From Jeotgalibacillus campisalis (GTDB lineage: Bacteria > Bacillota > Bacilli > Bacillales > Jeotgalibacillaceae), in NCBI RefSeq assembly GCF_000829515.1, contig NZ_JXRR01000013.1:81981-145980 (forward strand): a stretch of DNA of 64,000 nucleotides, in the 5' to 3' direction. A program made the position numbers and the translations under genes. Positions 17,453 to 26,321 of the stretch are shown here, in pieces. The notes under the pieces were generated by a model. The model saw only the letters and a list, made by a program, of their open reading frames with translations, was not told where the DNA came from and ran no database searches. How positions within the stretch are numbered: position 1 is the first letter of the stretch; each line of letters begins with the position of its first letter.

Positions 17453-19069
17453 ATGGCAGTAATTAAAACAGATGTCTTAATTATCGGAGCAGGGCCGGCC
17501 GGGCTGATGGCTGCGAATGTCATGCAGAAAAGAGGGGTCGACTTTGTCTGCCTTGAAAAGAAAGCGGAGCGGTCGGTGCTTTCAAAAGCACTCGGCATTC
17601 AGGCCAGATCGCTTGAATTGTTTGAATTTCTGGGTGTAAACAAGCCCTTTGTGAAAAGGGGCTATCCGGGTCCTGGCGCAAAGCTTCATTTAGCAGGGAA
17701 AGCCCCATCTTATGTGGAGATGTATCATATTGAAAGCAGGTATCCTTATCTATTAATTATTCCTCAGCATGAAATTGAAGAAATTCTTGAGGAACATTTG
17801 AATGATAGGGGAGGAGAGATCTCCCGTGAACATGAAGTCCTTGAGGTGGATGAACAAGCTGAAGGAGTGTATGTTACCGCTCAACATCATGGCGTAAAGA
17901 AAACGTATTTGGCCCAATACGTCCTTGCATGTGACGGAGCCCATAGTAAAGTCCGAGAGCTCCTAGATGTTGAGTTTGTGGGAGAAGATGAGGGAATTAC
18001 CTTTTTCACTGGAGATGTGGAAATCCCTGAGATGAAAGAAATTCATATAAATCTTCACCTGAATGATCGCGGAGCCGCTGCTTTTTTCCCTTACAAGGAT
18101 GGAACGTACCGGGTAGTCGGATTTGACCGAACAAGACAGGATGGTCCCAGAAAAAGAGAAATGGAACTTCATGAGATGCAAAGTACTTTAGATACCATTT
18201 TGGATACATCCTATCAGGTTGAAAACCCTAAATGGCTGGCTTATTTCGGTACAGCACACAGACAGGTGCCTAATTACCGAAAAGGGCGTGTCTTTTTTGT
18301 AGGAGATGCTGCTCATATCAACAATCCTCTCGGTGGACAGGGGATGAACATCGGTCTTGAAGATGTTGCTAATCTTTGTTGGAAAATCGATACGGTATTG
18401 AAGGGATACGCAGGCAACCCTTTCCTCGATACATATCATGAAGAAAGAGCGCCTGTAGCAAGAGAGGTCATTAGAAATACAACGATGGAGCTGAAGCTCA
18501 TTCGTTTGCAAGGAATCCCAGGGAAGCTTCGCAACTGGGCAGGCAAGGCGGCTTTAACACAAAATTGGGTCCAGGCCATCTTTGCAAAAGCCTTGTCACA
18601 TGTTCACAGTGATTATGATAAAACGCCGATTAATCGGTCGTTTAAAGACACTTCCTTGCCAAGAAGAGCCATCCAGGCAGGAGAACGGGTACCTGATCAG
18701 CTTTTATTTATGAACGGTACAACGGATGAACGACTGTTTCCGCTAATTCAGAGGGTGGGTTATGTATGTTTAATATACATTGACTCCTATCAACAGGAAC
18801 TGGTTGATTATGCATATGAATTTTCTGAAAAAGCGAATGAAGTTTTTCCTAATATGATGAAGGTATTCCTTGTTGCCAGAGGCGGAACGGTTTTGACTGA
18901 TCGCGATGAACTGCCGATTATTTACGATTCCTACCGGCACCTGGATAAAAATCTCGGGATGAAAAAAGGAAGCACATTATTTATTCGCCCAGATGGACAT
19001 GTTGGGTTTCATGACGGGTCTGCTGACTTGCAGCAGGTAATGGGGAAATTGAAGCGTTATTTTATATGA
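17453..19069 (+). CDS. FAD-dependent aromatic hydroxylase (PheA/PcpB type)
   Basis: This 538-aa flavoprotein monooxygenase is of the phenol/pentachlorophenol hydroxylase class (group A). It shows the three family marks: the dinucleotide motif IIGAGPAGLMAA at the N-terminus, the DG motif CDGAHSKVREL, and the GD motif GDAAHINNPLGGQGMN. A C-terminal thioredoxin-like domain, usual in this class, fits the last 150 residues. It has a good ribosome binding site (AAAGGAG). It would use NAD(P)H and O2 to hydroxylate a phenolic ring; the substrate is unknown. A convergent gene for a glutathionyl-hydroquinone reductase-like protein lies within 1 kb. Confidence 0.9.
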   Translation: MAVIKTDVLIIGAGPAGLMAANVMQKRGVDFVCLEKKAERSVLSKALGIQARSLELFEFLGVNKPFVKRGYPGPGAKLHLAGKAPSYVEMYHIESRYPYLLIIPQHEIEEILEEHLNDRGGEISREHEVLEVDEQAEGVYVTAQHHGVKKTYLAQYVLACDGAHSKVRELLDVEFVGEDEGITFFTGDVEIPEMKEIHINLHLNDRGAAAFFPYKDGTYRVVGFDRTRQDGPRKREMELHEMQSTLDTILDTSYQVENPKWLAYFGTAHRQVPNYRKGRVFFVGDAAHINNPLGGQGMNIGLEDVANLCWKIDTVLKGYAGNPFLDTYHEERAPVAREVIRNTTMELKLIRLQGIPGKLRNWAGKAALTQNWVQAIFAKALSHVHSDYDKTPINRSFKDTSLPRRAIQAGERVPDQLLFMNGTTDERLFPLIQRVGYVCLIYIDSYQQELVDYAYEFSEKANEVFPNMMKVFLVARGGTVLTDRDELPIIYDSYRHLDKNLGMKKGSTLFIRPDGHVGFHDGSADLQQVMGKLKRYFI

Positions 19070-19175
19070 AGCTACTTTATTTTTCCGAAAAAAAGACCGC
19101 TTCATCACGTTGGAGTCCCCGCCTTGCGCTTCAATGAACCTAAGCTTTAAAAAAGTAAAATGAAACATCAGAAAT

Positions 19176-19235
19176 AAGACTGTGACCACGAATTCTTTTC
19201 TTGTTCGTGATCACAGTCTTTAGTTTTGATTTTTC
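19176..19235 (+). terminator. Terminator between convergent hydroxylase and GNAT genes
   Basis: A long stem (AAGACTGTGACCACGAA with TTCGTGATCACAGTCTT) closes an 11-base loop and is followed by a T-rich stretch on the plus strand. The minus side lacks a clear T-run. Confidence 0.8.
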
Positions 19236-19279
19236 CCCCGGAATATTTTCTAAGCAGGAAAAATAGATTCTGTCAGTTC

Positions 19280-19786
19280 TTAAATACTGCGTTTGAAGGC
19301 TTTCACAATGACACCATCATTTGCTGGTTCAAAATCGTGTTCAGGCAGACGTTCAAAGCCATGCTTTTCATATAGAGCAATGGCACTGCCCATAAATGAG
19401 CCTGTGTGAAGACCGATGGCATTGCTTCCTCTTTCTTTTGCCAAATCGATGCATGCTTGAATGAGAGCTGAGCCGACGCCTTTTCCTCTGGCCTCAGAGG
19501 AGACGGCAAGCACACGCAGCTCTGGATAATCGAGCGCATCTGTAAAGCCTTCATAAGCATCGGTTTTGGCAGGGAAGAGAGCTACGCTTCCAACGATTTT
19601 TCCTTCTGATTCAGCTACAAGCAGATCAACTCCAGGCTGCTGGTCTGCTTCAGAGGTGATGGCTTTTTTTAGTGCCTGCCAGTGTTCTGCTGAAATTGAT
19701 ATTGTATGCTCACGATAGGCATCTACACGCTGCTTTCTAATCAGCGGCACTTCTTCTTTTCTCGCTTTTCGTATGTGAATGGTCAT
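19280..19786 (-). CDS. GNAT-family N-acetyltransferase
   Basis: This 168-aa acetyl-CoA-dependent acetyltransferase has the pyrophosphate-binding motif A, visible as LAVSSEARGKGVGSALIQ, with the following motif B (GLHTGSFMGSAIALYEKHGF). It follows the hydroquinone reductase-like gene on the same strand with only 13 bases between them, so the two form an operon. The ribosome binding site is GGGGGG. The acceptor substrate cannot be told from sequence. Confidence 0.9.
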   Translation of the reverse strand: MTIHIRKARKEEVPLIRKQRVDAYREHTISISAEHWQALKKAITSEADQQPGVDLLVAESEGKIVGSVALFPAKTDAYEGFTDALDYPELRVLAVSSEARGKGVGSALIQACIDLAKERGSNAIGLHTGSFMGSAIALYEKHGFERLPEHDFEPANDGVIVKAFKRSI

Positions 19787-19799
19787 GCCAAATCCCCCC

Positions 19800-20780
19800 T
19801 TAGCTGCGAAACTTGTCCTGCTGTTTGCTTAATTGAGCACGGTTATGAGGCACTTCCCAAACTGACAAGTCCGGTCCCTTTGGTAAAATAGGTGTTTCGG
19901 TTTTGTCCGGATTGATGGTTATAGATAAATGATAGTGCCGCTTGATGGAATCAAAATCTGTTGTATCGCCAAATCCTGGAGTCTGATAAAGATCGCGTGC
20001 GTAGCCCCATAGGTTTGTCATTTCCCGAATCAGATTTCGGTTTGTATTGAACCCATTATAGTAAGCAGCATCAAAGCGGACGAGGGTAGTGAAAAATCTC
20101 ACATCCGAATCGGTGATAAAATCGCCATGAAGAAAACGGCGGGAAGAAAGCCGGTCTTCCATTTGATCCAAGGCATCGAAAAGCTCATCATATGCTTTTT
20201 CATAAGACTCCTGAGAATGGGCAAATCCACATTTATACACCCCGTTATTGATTGTATGGAAAATGTGCTCATTAACCTCGTCAATATCCTGGCGAAGCTC
20301 TTCTGGATACAGATCTGGGGCATTCTCTTTGTGAAATTCTTTCCATTCCACTTCAAAATACGTTGTTAAGTGGAAATAATCATTGTTGACGGCTTTTTTA
20401 TCCCTGGTATCAACCATAACTGGAACGGTTGGTCGCCCATCATAGTCAGGATCCGCGTTAAAGTAAACATCGCTGACATATTGAATCTCCAGTGCGGGAT
20501 CTTGATTATTTTCATCTAAAGAAAATGCCCAGTCCACACGGCCGATTGCCGGGCGCATAGGACTTGCTGTTCCTAAGCTGATCGCACCATCTAATCCAAG
20601 GACTTTCCGTACAATAACAGCACGGTGCGCCCATGGACAGGCTGGTGACCAAAGAAGGCGGTAGCGACCGCTTTCAACGGGCAACTCGCCATCATTTGTT
20701 CCAAATGGGTTTGTGAAGCGGTTTGTTTGACGTTTAAATGATCCGTCGGAACTGATTTCTTTTGGCTGGTTTGTGGTCAC
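19800..20780 (-). CDS. Glutathionyl-hydroquinone reductase-like protein (YqjG/ECM4 family)
   Basis: This 326-aa member of the Xi-class glutathione transferase family has catalytic Cys48 in the signature SPACPWAHR. The conserved N-terminal thioredoxin domain and helical C-terminal domain (ending in the TPGFGDTTDFD and HYHLS region) are in place. The family reduces glutathionyl-hydroquinones formed during breakdown of aromatic compounds. Most Bacillaceae make bacillithiol instead of glutathione, so the thiol used here is an open question. The start is GTG with GAGGGA upstream. It leads a two-gene operon with the GNAT gene and is convergent with an aromatic hydroxylase that could supply quinone substrates. 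Confidence 0.88.
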   Translation of the reverse strand: MTTNQPKEISSDGSFKRQTNRFTNPFGTNDGELPVESGRYRLLWSPACPWAHRAVIVRKVLGLDGAISLGTASPMRPAIGRVDWAFSLDENNQDPALEIQYVSDVYFNADPDYDGRPTVPVMVDTRDKKAVNNDYFHLTTYFEVEWKEFHKENAPDLYPEELRQDIDEVNEHIFHTINNGVYKCGFAHSQESYEKAYDELFDALDQMEDRLSSRRFLHGDFITDSDVRFFTTLVRFDAAYYNGFNTNRNLIREMTNLWGYARDLYQTPGFGDTTDFDSIKRHYHLSITINPDKTETPILPKGPDLSVWEVPHNRAQLSKQQDKFRS

Positions 20781-21052
20781 TAAAGATCCCTCGTTTCAAA
20801 TTGACATGAAAATCGTACTCTTTCTTTTATCGCACGTCACTCTTTTTTAGTCAAAGATTTTTAACTATTCAGAATGGTTAGATGGCTATTTCTTCTGATT
20901 TCATGCAGTTCTTGTTAATATTAAGGTAGCTAAGGAAGTTAAATTCCATATGTGGGAATATATGATAAACTAAAGATAGTTACTTTTCTATCCATTATTC
21001 TTTAACATACTGGGCAAGATGGTAGAAGATGAGATTGATAGGGGGGAGTTCT

Positions 21053-21589
21053 TTGAGGAAGAGATCTAACGTATGGTCGTTTGTTTTAATTCTAATTTGC
21101 ATTGGTTTGGCAGCTTACTCGCTTTATTCTCATATTAACAACACTTGGTTACTAGCACCGCCGAGCTATATATTACTTTTAATGAGTATGGCAGCCTTTA
21201 TTTTGGGTATTTACGGTTTTAAAGATAAAAGAAACTGGCGAACGAAAACAAGAAGCTGGCTGACAGTGGTTTTGTCGTTACTAACAGCTGCAGGTTTATT
21301 CGTTGTGGTCGTTTTTACATACGTGTTTTTTCATAGTGCAAATGATCACATTAGAACAGTACGTTCTCCTGATAACGGTTATACCATTGATTTTTATCGG
21401 TGGGATGCCGGAGCAGCCGGGACATTTGGGGTAAGAGGGGAACTTGATGGACCCCTTTGGTTTAAGAAAAGAATCTATTATGAAAGAAGAACAGACAACG
21501 TGGAAATAGACTGGATAAGTGACAGTGAAGTTTCCGTTAATCATCATATTCTAAATGTTAGTGAAGGAGATACATACGGGTACCAATGA
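21053..21589 (+). CDS. DUF5412-like membrane protein
   Basis: This protein of about 178 aa has three hydrophobic segments (about residues 6-24, 36-55 and 67-90), followed by an extracellular domain of about 85 residues (starting HIRTVRSPDNGYTIDFYRW). The pattern and motif match DUF5412-type proteins of Bacillus, whose function is unknown. GGGGGGAG lies 6 bases before a TTG at 21053, so this is taken as the start rather than the ATG at 21029, which overlaps that ribosome binding site. It stands alone and is followed by a two-way terminator. Confidence 0.75.
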   Translation: MRKRSNVWSFVLILICIGLAAYSLYSHINNTWLLAPPSYILLLMSMAAFILGIYGFKDKRNWRTKTRSWLTVVLSLLTAAGLFVVVVFTYVFFHSANDHIRTVRSPDNGYTIDFYRWDAGAAGTFGVRGELDGPLWFKKRIYYERRTDNVEIDWISDSEVSVNHHILNVSEGDTYGYQ

Positions 21590-21621
21590 TGTCTGCAATC
21601 TTGCAGATTCGAAATAAAAAG

Positions 21622-21649
21622 AGAGCAGGTGCATCTTTGCACCTGCTCT
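21622..21649. terminator. Bidirectional terminator
   Basis: A perfect 12-bp stem (AGAGCAGGTGCA with TGCACCTGCTCT) has a four-base loop. TCTCTT follows on the plus strand and TTTTT on the minus strand, so it serves both the DUF5412 gene and the convergent aldolase gene. Confidence 0.9.
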
Positions 21650-21672
21650 TCTCTTCATGATTAGATTAGTTA

Positions 21673-22563
21673 TTAGTGTTTATTAACTGAAGCATCATAA
21701 ATCGATTCAACCGCACTTTTCAATGCTTCATCAAATTCTTCTCCGGAATGATTGGCACGTAAATCAGCGGCTAGAGCTCGTGAAAAGCTGCCGATCAGGC
21801 CGTCATTTTGTTTCAGCTTCTCATTGGCTTCATCACGTGAATATCCGCCGGAAAGCGCTACGACACGAAGGACACGGGGATGCTCAATAAGCTCTTTATA
21901 TGCATTGTTTTTTGTAGGAATTGTTAGTTTAAGCATGACGTATTCATTTTCGCTTAAAGCATTTAACTGCTGAATCAATTCATCATGCAAAATATCCTCG
22001 CACTTTTCTTTTTCCCCACTGTGAATATCCACTTCAGGTTCAATAATTGGAACAAGGTCAGCTGCCATTATCTGTTTGGCCACTTCGAACTGCTGCTCTA
22101 CGACTGCTTTAATGCCGCTCGGATTGGCTTCATGAATAACAGAGCGCATTTTCGTTCCAAAAATATTCCGTTCATTGGCCCGGCGCAGCGTTTCATCCAA
22201 ATCGTTGATCGGCTTCATTAATTGAACGCCGTCTTTTTGATCAGCGAGTCCTTTATCTACTTTTAAGAAAGGAACGATTCCTTTATCTGCAAGATAATCT
22301 GCGGTGTATTTTCCTTCAATTTCTCTGTCCATTGTTTGCTCGAATAAAATAGTTCCGAGAATGTGGCTGGAATCAAATCCTGGAGAGGTGATGATACGGG
22401 TGCGCATCTCGTGCACCTGATCAAACATTTCATCATCATTTGTGTAAGCATCTTCTAGTACACCATAAGCTGCAAGTGCTTTTGGTGTGCTTCCTCCGCT
22501 TTGATCTAATGCTGCGATAAATCCTTTACCGTTTTTGATCTTTTCAAATTGACTGCTGTTCAT
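21673..22563 (-). CDS. fda: Class I fructose-bisphosphate aldolase
   Basis: This 296-aa class I (Schiff-base) fructose-1,6-bisphosphate aldolase splits or makes fructose 1,6-bisphosphate in glycolysis and gluconeogenesis. It shows [16 protein letters not shown] near the N-terminus, [10 protein letters not shown] with a catalytic Lys, and [17 protein letters not shown] lies ahead of the ATG at 22563; an upstream in-frame ATG at 22602 has no ribosome binding site. Most Bacillus species rely on the class II enzyme FbaA, so this is likely an additional aldolase. Confidence 0.92.
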   Translation of the reverse strand: MNSSQFEKIKNGKGFIAALDQSGGSTPKALAAYGVLEDAYTNDDEMFDQVHEMRTRIITSPGFDSSHILGTILFEQTMDREIEGKYTADYLADKGIVPFLKVDKGLADQKDGVQLMKPINDLDETLRRANERNIFGTKMRSVIHEANPSGIKAVVEQQFEVAKQIMAADLVPIIEPEVDIHSGEKEKCEDILHDELIQQLNALSENEYVMLKLTIPTKNNAYKELIEHPRVLRVVALSGGYSRDEANEKLKQNDGLIGSFSRALAADLRANHSGEEFDEALKSAVESIYDASVNKH

Positions 22564-22762
22564 GTTTTCCACTCCTTTAGTTAGTGTGAAATTGACATAC
22601 ACTTATCTTCTTCCCTTTTTTTGGACTGTCTAACGCAATTAATCTAAATTGATTTAAACAAAGTTGATCATGCTTCTGCATACTGGCAAATCTTTTCTCT
22701 TTCGCTAAGAAGGGGGCATAGCTTATAGTTACCGTTAACTAATTATTTGCAGGAGGCAGTTT

Positions 22763-24064
22763 ATGAAAAATGAAGAAAAACAGAGTAATCCATACGCTCT
22801 TATTCCATTTGGTATTTTTATCATTCTTTTTTTAGGCTCAGGAATACTCACAGGTGATTTTTACCAAATGCCAGTTCTCGTTGCTTTGTTTGCAGCGATA
22901 TTAGTGGCATTAGGAATGAATCGAAAAACAAAATTTCAAACCAAAGTTATGCAGCTGGCTGCAGGGGGCGGTCATCCGAATATTATCCTCATGGTAGTTA
23001 TATTTCTGCTTGCCGGGGCGTTTGCTTCCGTAGCAGATGGGGCAGGATCGGTCGAGTCTACCGTTAACCTTGGTCTTTCCTTTCTTCCGCCCAATTTACT
23101 GATTGTAGGGCTGTTTGTCATTGGATGTTTTATATCAATTTCAATGGGAACATCGACTGGAACGATTGTCGCGCTTGCTCCAATCGGTCTTGGTATTGCT
23201 CAACAGACCGATATTGGCGTCGCGTTGGCAATGGGAGCAATAGTTAGCGGAGCGATGTTCGGAGACAATCTGTCGTTTATTTCCGACACAACCATTGCAG
23301 CGGTCAGGACGCAAGGAACTGAAATGAAAGACAAGTTCAAAGCGAACTTTTTCATTGTCTTGCCAGCGGCGGTCATCACTGCAGTCATTTTCGCATTTAT
23401 GACTTCTGGGGCAAGTGCAAACGTAAATGCGTCTGCACCTTATACAATCATTCAGGTTTTACCTTATTTAGGTGTGCTGATCTTTGCTCTTGCAGGAGCA
23501 AATGTACTGCTGGTATTGATGGGCGGGACCGTTTTTGCCGGGATGGTAGGACTTTTCCTTGGCAACTTCGGATTCGCTGAGTACATCACTCTCATTGGGA
23601 CAGGATTCACCAACATGCAGGAACTTGCCATGATTGCGATTTTATTAGGCGGGCTTGTTGAATTAATTAAACAAAATGGCGGAATTGAATCCTTGCTGCA
23701 AGCAGTGACAAAACGGATTAAGACGAAAAAGGGAGGAGAAGCAGGCATCGCCGGTCTTGTAGGTGCTGTAAATTTTGCTACTGCAAATAATACAATTTCA
23801 ATTATCACAGCCGGTCCTTTAGCCAAGCAGATTTCTGAAACTTACGCGATCGATAATCGCCGGTCAGCAAGTCTTCTTGATATTTTTTCAAGCTCTGTTC
23901 AGGGAATCATCCCATACGGAGCCCAGCTTCTTGCTGTAGCGGGGGTAGCAGGCATTTCTCCCGTTGCGATCGTGCCTTTTTGCATTTATCCTATCTTACT
24001 GACTGTCAGCGGAATGTTGGCTATTATTTTTCAATTTCCACGCAATGCAGTAAATAGAGAGTAG
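22763..24064 (+). CDS. NhaC-family Na+/H+ antiporter
   Basis: This 433-aa integral membrane protein of about 11-12 segments is of the NhaC family. It has the marks SMGTSTGTIVALAPIG and GDNLSFISDTTIAA, where conserved Asp residues lie in the transport core, and a second repeat with VNFATANNTISIITAGP. It should exchange Na+ (or an organic acid, as in malate-lactate members) for protons. It has an excellent ribosome binding site (AGGAGG). It stands alone between two terminators. Confidence 0.88.
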   Translation: MKNEEKQSNPYALIPFGIFIILFLGSGILTGDFYQMPVLVALFAAILVALGMNRKTKFQTKVMQLAAGGGHPNIILMVVIFLLAGAFASVADGAGSVESTVNLGLSFLPPNLLIVGLFVIGCFISISMGTSTGTIVALAPIGLGIAQQTDIGVALAMGAIVSGAMFGDNLSFISDTTIAAVRTQGTEMKDKFKANFFIVLPAAVITAVIFAFMTSGASANVNASAPYTIIQVLPYLGVLIFALAGANVLLVLMGGTVFAGMVGLFLGNFGFAEYITLIGTGFTNMQELAMIAILLGGLVELIKQNGGIESLLQAVTKRIKTKKGGEAGIAGLVGAVNFATANNTISIITAGPLAKQISETYAIDNRRSASLLDIFSSSVQGIIPYGAQLLAVAGVAGISPVAIVPFCIYPILLTVSGMLAIIFQFPRNAVNRE

Positions 24065-24150
24065 AGCAGTGTCTAGTAAAAAAGGATAGTGAGTTTCGTT
24101 CACTTCAAGATTTACTACTATATTTGAGGATGAAAGAGTGTAGAGGATAA

Positions 24151-24206
24151 AAAGATCGTTCTTATACAGCCATAATCTCACCTGGGCTGCCTAAGCGATC
24201 TTTCTT
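24151..24206 (+). terminator. Terminator after the NhaC gene
   Basis: An outer stem AAAGATCG with CGATCTTT, plus an inner pairing of ACAGCC with GGGCTG, is followed by a T/C-rich tail. Confidence 0.65.
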
Positions 24207-24638
24207 TCCTCTCTGTTTGCCTCATTGGTTGAACAGGTTCTCTGAAAGATTAGCAGCGGGTGCTCTAAATAAGTTAAAGTGTTTCATTTGAGTTAAATCA
24301 TAGTGCGTTATCAGCTGCATGGCTTAAACGAGTCAAGATAAGTCGTTTTATTTACTAGAGTGAAGTGATTCAACCTATTAACATATTGTCATTTTTAGGC
24401 GTAATCGTGCTTTTCTTAAAGAATAGGGGGCAAAATAGCTCTATAATCGAGTTATTTCTTTGTTTAGTAAAGAAATTTGAAGAATTTCATGAAAGAAAAA
24501 GAGTATTTGATAGAGCCTGTAATAAAAATGGGTGATAATTGTAGTAATTTGTAATATAAGTGAAATACACCTGATATTCGGTTGTAACGTAATAAGTTTA
24601 TACTAGGTTTACAATCTAGCAATCGGGGGTATACTATC
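24207..24638. other. Promoter region of the NlpC/P60 gene
   Basis: About 430 AT-rich bases without a supported ORF. TTGTAA-type and TATACT-type hexamers occur between 24540 and 24610, but none are spaced well enough to name a single promoter. No RNA element was recognised. Confidence 0.4.
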
Positions 24639-25292
24639 TTGTTAAAAAGAATAATGGCATGTTTATTAATTTTTGCTTTGGTAGCCGCTGTCGCACCGTC
24701 ATTTGATCAAGCATCTGCTTCTAGTAAGACCTACTACGTTAACATAGATTCTGGAAGTTTAAACTTTAGAAAAGCCGCTTCTACTTCTTCTGCCATCATC
24801 GGTAAGTTTGTAAAAGGTGATACTGTTTCAGTTCATTCACAATCTAAGGGCTGGTCAAAAATCACAGCTAAAGGCAAAACAGGTTATGTAAGTTCACAAT
24901 ACATATCGATTAAAAAGACTTCAACAAGCTTAAACTATAAAACAAAAGCCATCTCTGCTGCAAAGAGTCAATTAGGTGTGAAGTATTTATGGGGAGGAAT
25001 GAGCTCAAAAGGATTTGACTGCTCGGGTCTCGTAAACTATGCATTTGCAAAAGCAGGGAAATCTCTTCCGCGTACTTCTGCTGAAATGTACAAAAAGGGA
25101 ACAAAAGTTTCTTCACTAAAACCTGGAGACTTAATGTTTTACGCTACAGGCGGGGGAAGTAAAGTTACACACGTTTCCATCTATATAGGCAACGGTGAAA
25201 TGATTCACTCTGCTTCAAATAAAGGTGTATCCATCGCAAGCATCAATAACTCTTATTGGAAACAAAGATATATTGGGGCTAAGCGATTATAA
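24639..25292 (+). CDS. Secreted SH3-NlpC/P60 peptidoglycan endopeptidase
   Basis: This 217-aa exported cell-wall hydrolase has a signal peptide at residues 1-27 (cleavage after QASA), a bacterial SH3 domain at about 31-87 (SLNFRKAASTSSAIIG to GYVSSQYISI), and an NlpC/P60 catalytic domain at about 100-217. The catalytic residues are Cys128 (GFDCSGLV), His178 (THVSIYIG) and His190 (MIHSAS). The family cuts the D-Glu to diamino-acid bond of stem peptides. The start is TTG with CGGGGG about 10 bases upstream. It stands alone. It is a likely vegetative wall-turnover enzyme, similar in plan to LytF/CwlS catalytic parts but with SH3 in place of LysM. Confidence 0.92.
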   Translation: MLKRIMACLLIFALVAAVAPSFDQASASSKTYYVNIDSGSLNFRKAASTSSAIIGKFVKGDTVSVHSQSKGWSKITAKGKTGYVSSQYISIKKTSTSLNYKTKAISAAKSQLGVKYLWGGMSSKGFDCSGLVNYAFAKAGKSLPRTSAEMYKKGTKVSSLKPGDLMFYATGGGSKVTHVSIYIGNGEMIHSASNKGVSIASINNSYWKQRYIGAKRL

Positions 25293-25300
25293 TGAGGTGA

Positions 25301-25327
25301 AAAAGCTGCTGAAAAGCGGCTTTTTTT
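25301..25327 (+). terminator. Terminator after the NlpC/P60 gene
   Basis: AAGCTGCT pairs with AGCGGCTT around GAAA and is followed by seven T. Confidence 0.85.
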
Positions 25328-25331
25328 ATGC

Positions 25332-25357
25332 AAAAAAAAGAGCAGAACTATCTGCTC
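25332..25357 (-). terminator. Terminator of the XRE gene (minus strand)
   Basis: On the minus strand GAGCAGA pairs with TCTGCTC around four bases and is followed by a run of eight T. It faces the plus-strand terminator a few bases away. Confidence 0.85.
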
Positions 25358-25369
25358 TTCTCTTCTGCA

Positions 25370-25588
25370 CTACATGGATAAAGGACGGTCTCTTTTTTCA
25401 ACAAGCACAGATGCTGGAACATCTAGTACGGTTGAAAGCTTCAAAATGGTTTGTGTAGTCGGCATTGCTTCATCGGCCTCATAGCTTTCAAGGGTCTTGA
25501 TGCCAAGTCTGGCTTTCAGGGCTAATTCTTCGATGGACAAGTTTTGTTCTGTACGTACTCTTTTTAAATTCTCACCAAAGCAGGACAT
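25370..25588 (-). CDS. XRE-family helix-turn-helix protein
   Basis: This 72-aa protein is almost entirely an XRE/Cro-type DNA-binding domain: GENLKRVRTEQNLSIEELALKA, then IKTLESYEADEAMPTTQTILKLSTVLDV. It has no effector domain. It has a good ribosome binding site (GGGGAGGG). It is convergent with the wall hydrolase gene and has its own terminator. Its targets are unknown; small stand-alone XRE proteins often control neighbouring genes or themselves. Confidence 0.88.
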   Translation of the reverse strand: MSCFGENLKRVRTEQNLSIEELALKARLGIKTLESYEADEAMPTTQTILKLSTVLDVPASVLVEKRDRPLSM

Positions 25589-25950
25589 GCTTCATCCCTC
25601 CCCTTCTTCTAATTAAATTTTATCATTAGTTTGTAATAAAGAGTTCACGATCCTTTGAACACTTTGTTACTGAAATGTATTCAGCAACCACAAATTTACA
25701 CCTCAAACTTTAAAATTTTCACGTACTTATGGTAAGTATTGTTTACTAAAATTTTTAAGGTGTTAACGTTAAGGTTTGCCACTCATAATAACCGATCGAT
25801 TTATAATAAAACCGCCTTGATCAATTAGAATGTTTATACAATACCAGCAGGCGGAGTGATGCGATTTTTATAGGAATAAGGAAGAAATGCGTAGTGAGAA
25901 AAGAGGGGATTCCATATAGTCAACTGTTGTTGTATCCTGTAAATGATCAT
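25589..25950. other. Intergenic stretch upstream of the SAM riboswitch
   Basis: About 360 AT-rich bases between the XRE start and the cysJ promoter. An inverted repeat CCGCCT...AGGCGG near 25811-25855 is the only structure I see; it has no T-run. No ORF is supported. Confidence 0.4.
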
Positions 25951-25980
25951 TTGACATTCACCCTGATAATAAAATATACT
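25951..25980 (+). promoter_or_regulatory. Sigma-A promoter of the cysJI operon
   Basis: A perfect TTGACA and a TATACT are spaced by 18 bases. The start point would be near 25987, about 35 bases ahead of the SAM aptamer. Confidence 0.8.
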
Positions 25981-26022
25981 GTATGAAATTGAAATTTTCG
26001 AATTATTTATGATTTTCATAGG

Positions 26023-26130
26023 TTCTTATCAAGAGAGACGGAGGGAGAGGCCCTTAGATGTCTCAGCAACCAGTCTAAGTGAGACATGGTGCTAATTCCT
26101 TTAGGCGGATGCTGCCTGACAGATAAGAAG
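26023..26130 (+). ncRNA. SAM-I (S-box) riboswitch aptamer
   Basis: The conserved S-box core is present: CTTATCAAGAGAG, CGGAGGGA, GGCCC, CAGCAACC and GGTGCTAATTCC. The closing helix P1 is TTCTTATC (26023-26030) with GATAAGAA (26122-26129). Binding of S-adenosylmethionine should stabilise P1. This frees the terminator downstream and shuts off cysJI when sulfur metabolism is replete. Confidence 0.97.
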
Positions 26131-26145
26131 AATGTTCGTACTTTT

Positions 26146-26177
26146 AGACCTTCTTCTTGCGGATGAGGTCTTTTTTG
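26146..26177 (+). terminator. SAM-controlled terminator in the cysJ leader
   Basis: AGACCT (26146-26151) pairs with AGGTCT (26166-26171), followed by a long T-run. The alternative antiterminator is also visible: AAGAAGAA (26125-26132, overlapping the 3' arm of P1) can pair with TTCTTCTT (26151-26158), which lies in the terminator. Confidence 0.88.
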
Positions 26178-26321
26178 TTTTTTTCTTATTTCCGACTATT
26201 TTTATTGGTTTAAGATGTTTTGTGTTTTTTAAAATAGGTACTAAACTTCATTATCATTTCATACATCTTCTGAAGGATGTATGATCATAGAAATGAAAAT
26301 ACAGGTTAAGAGGTGGATAAT

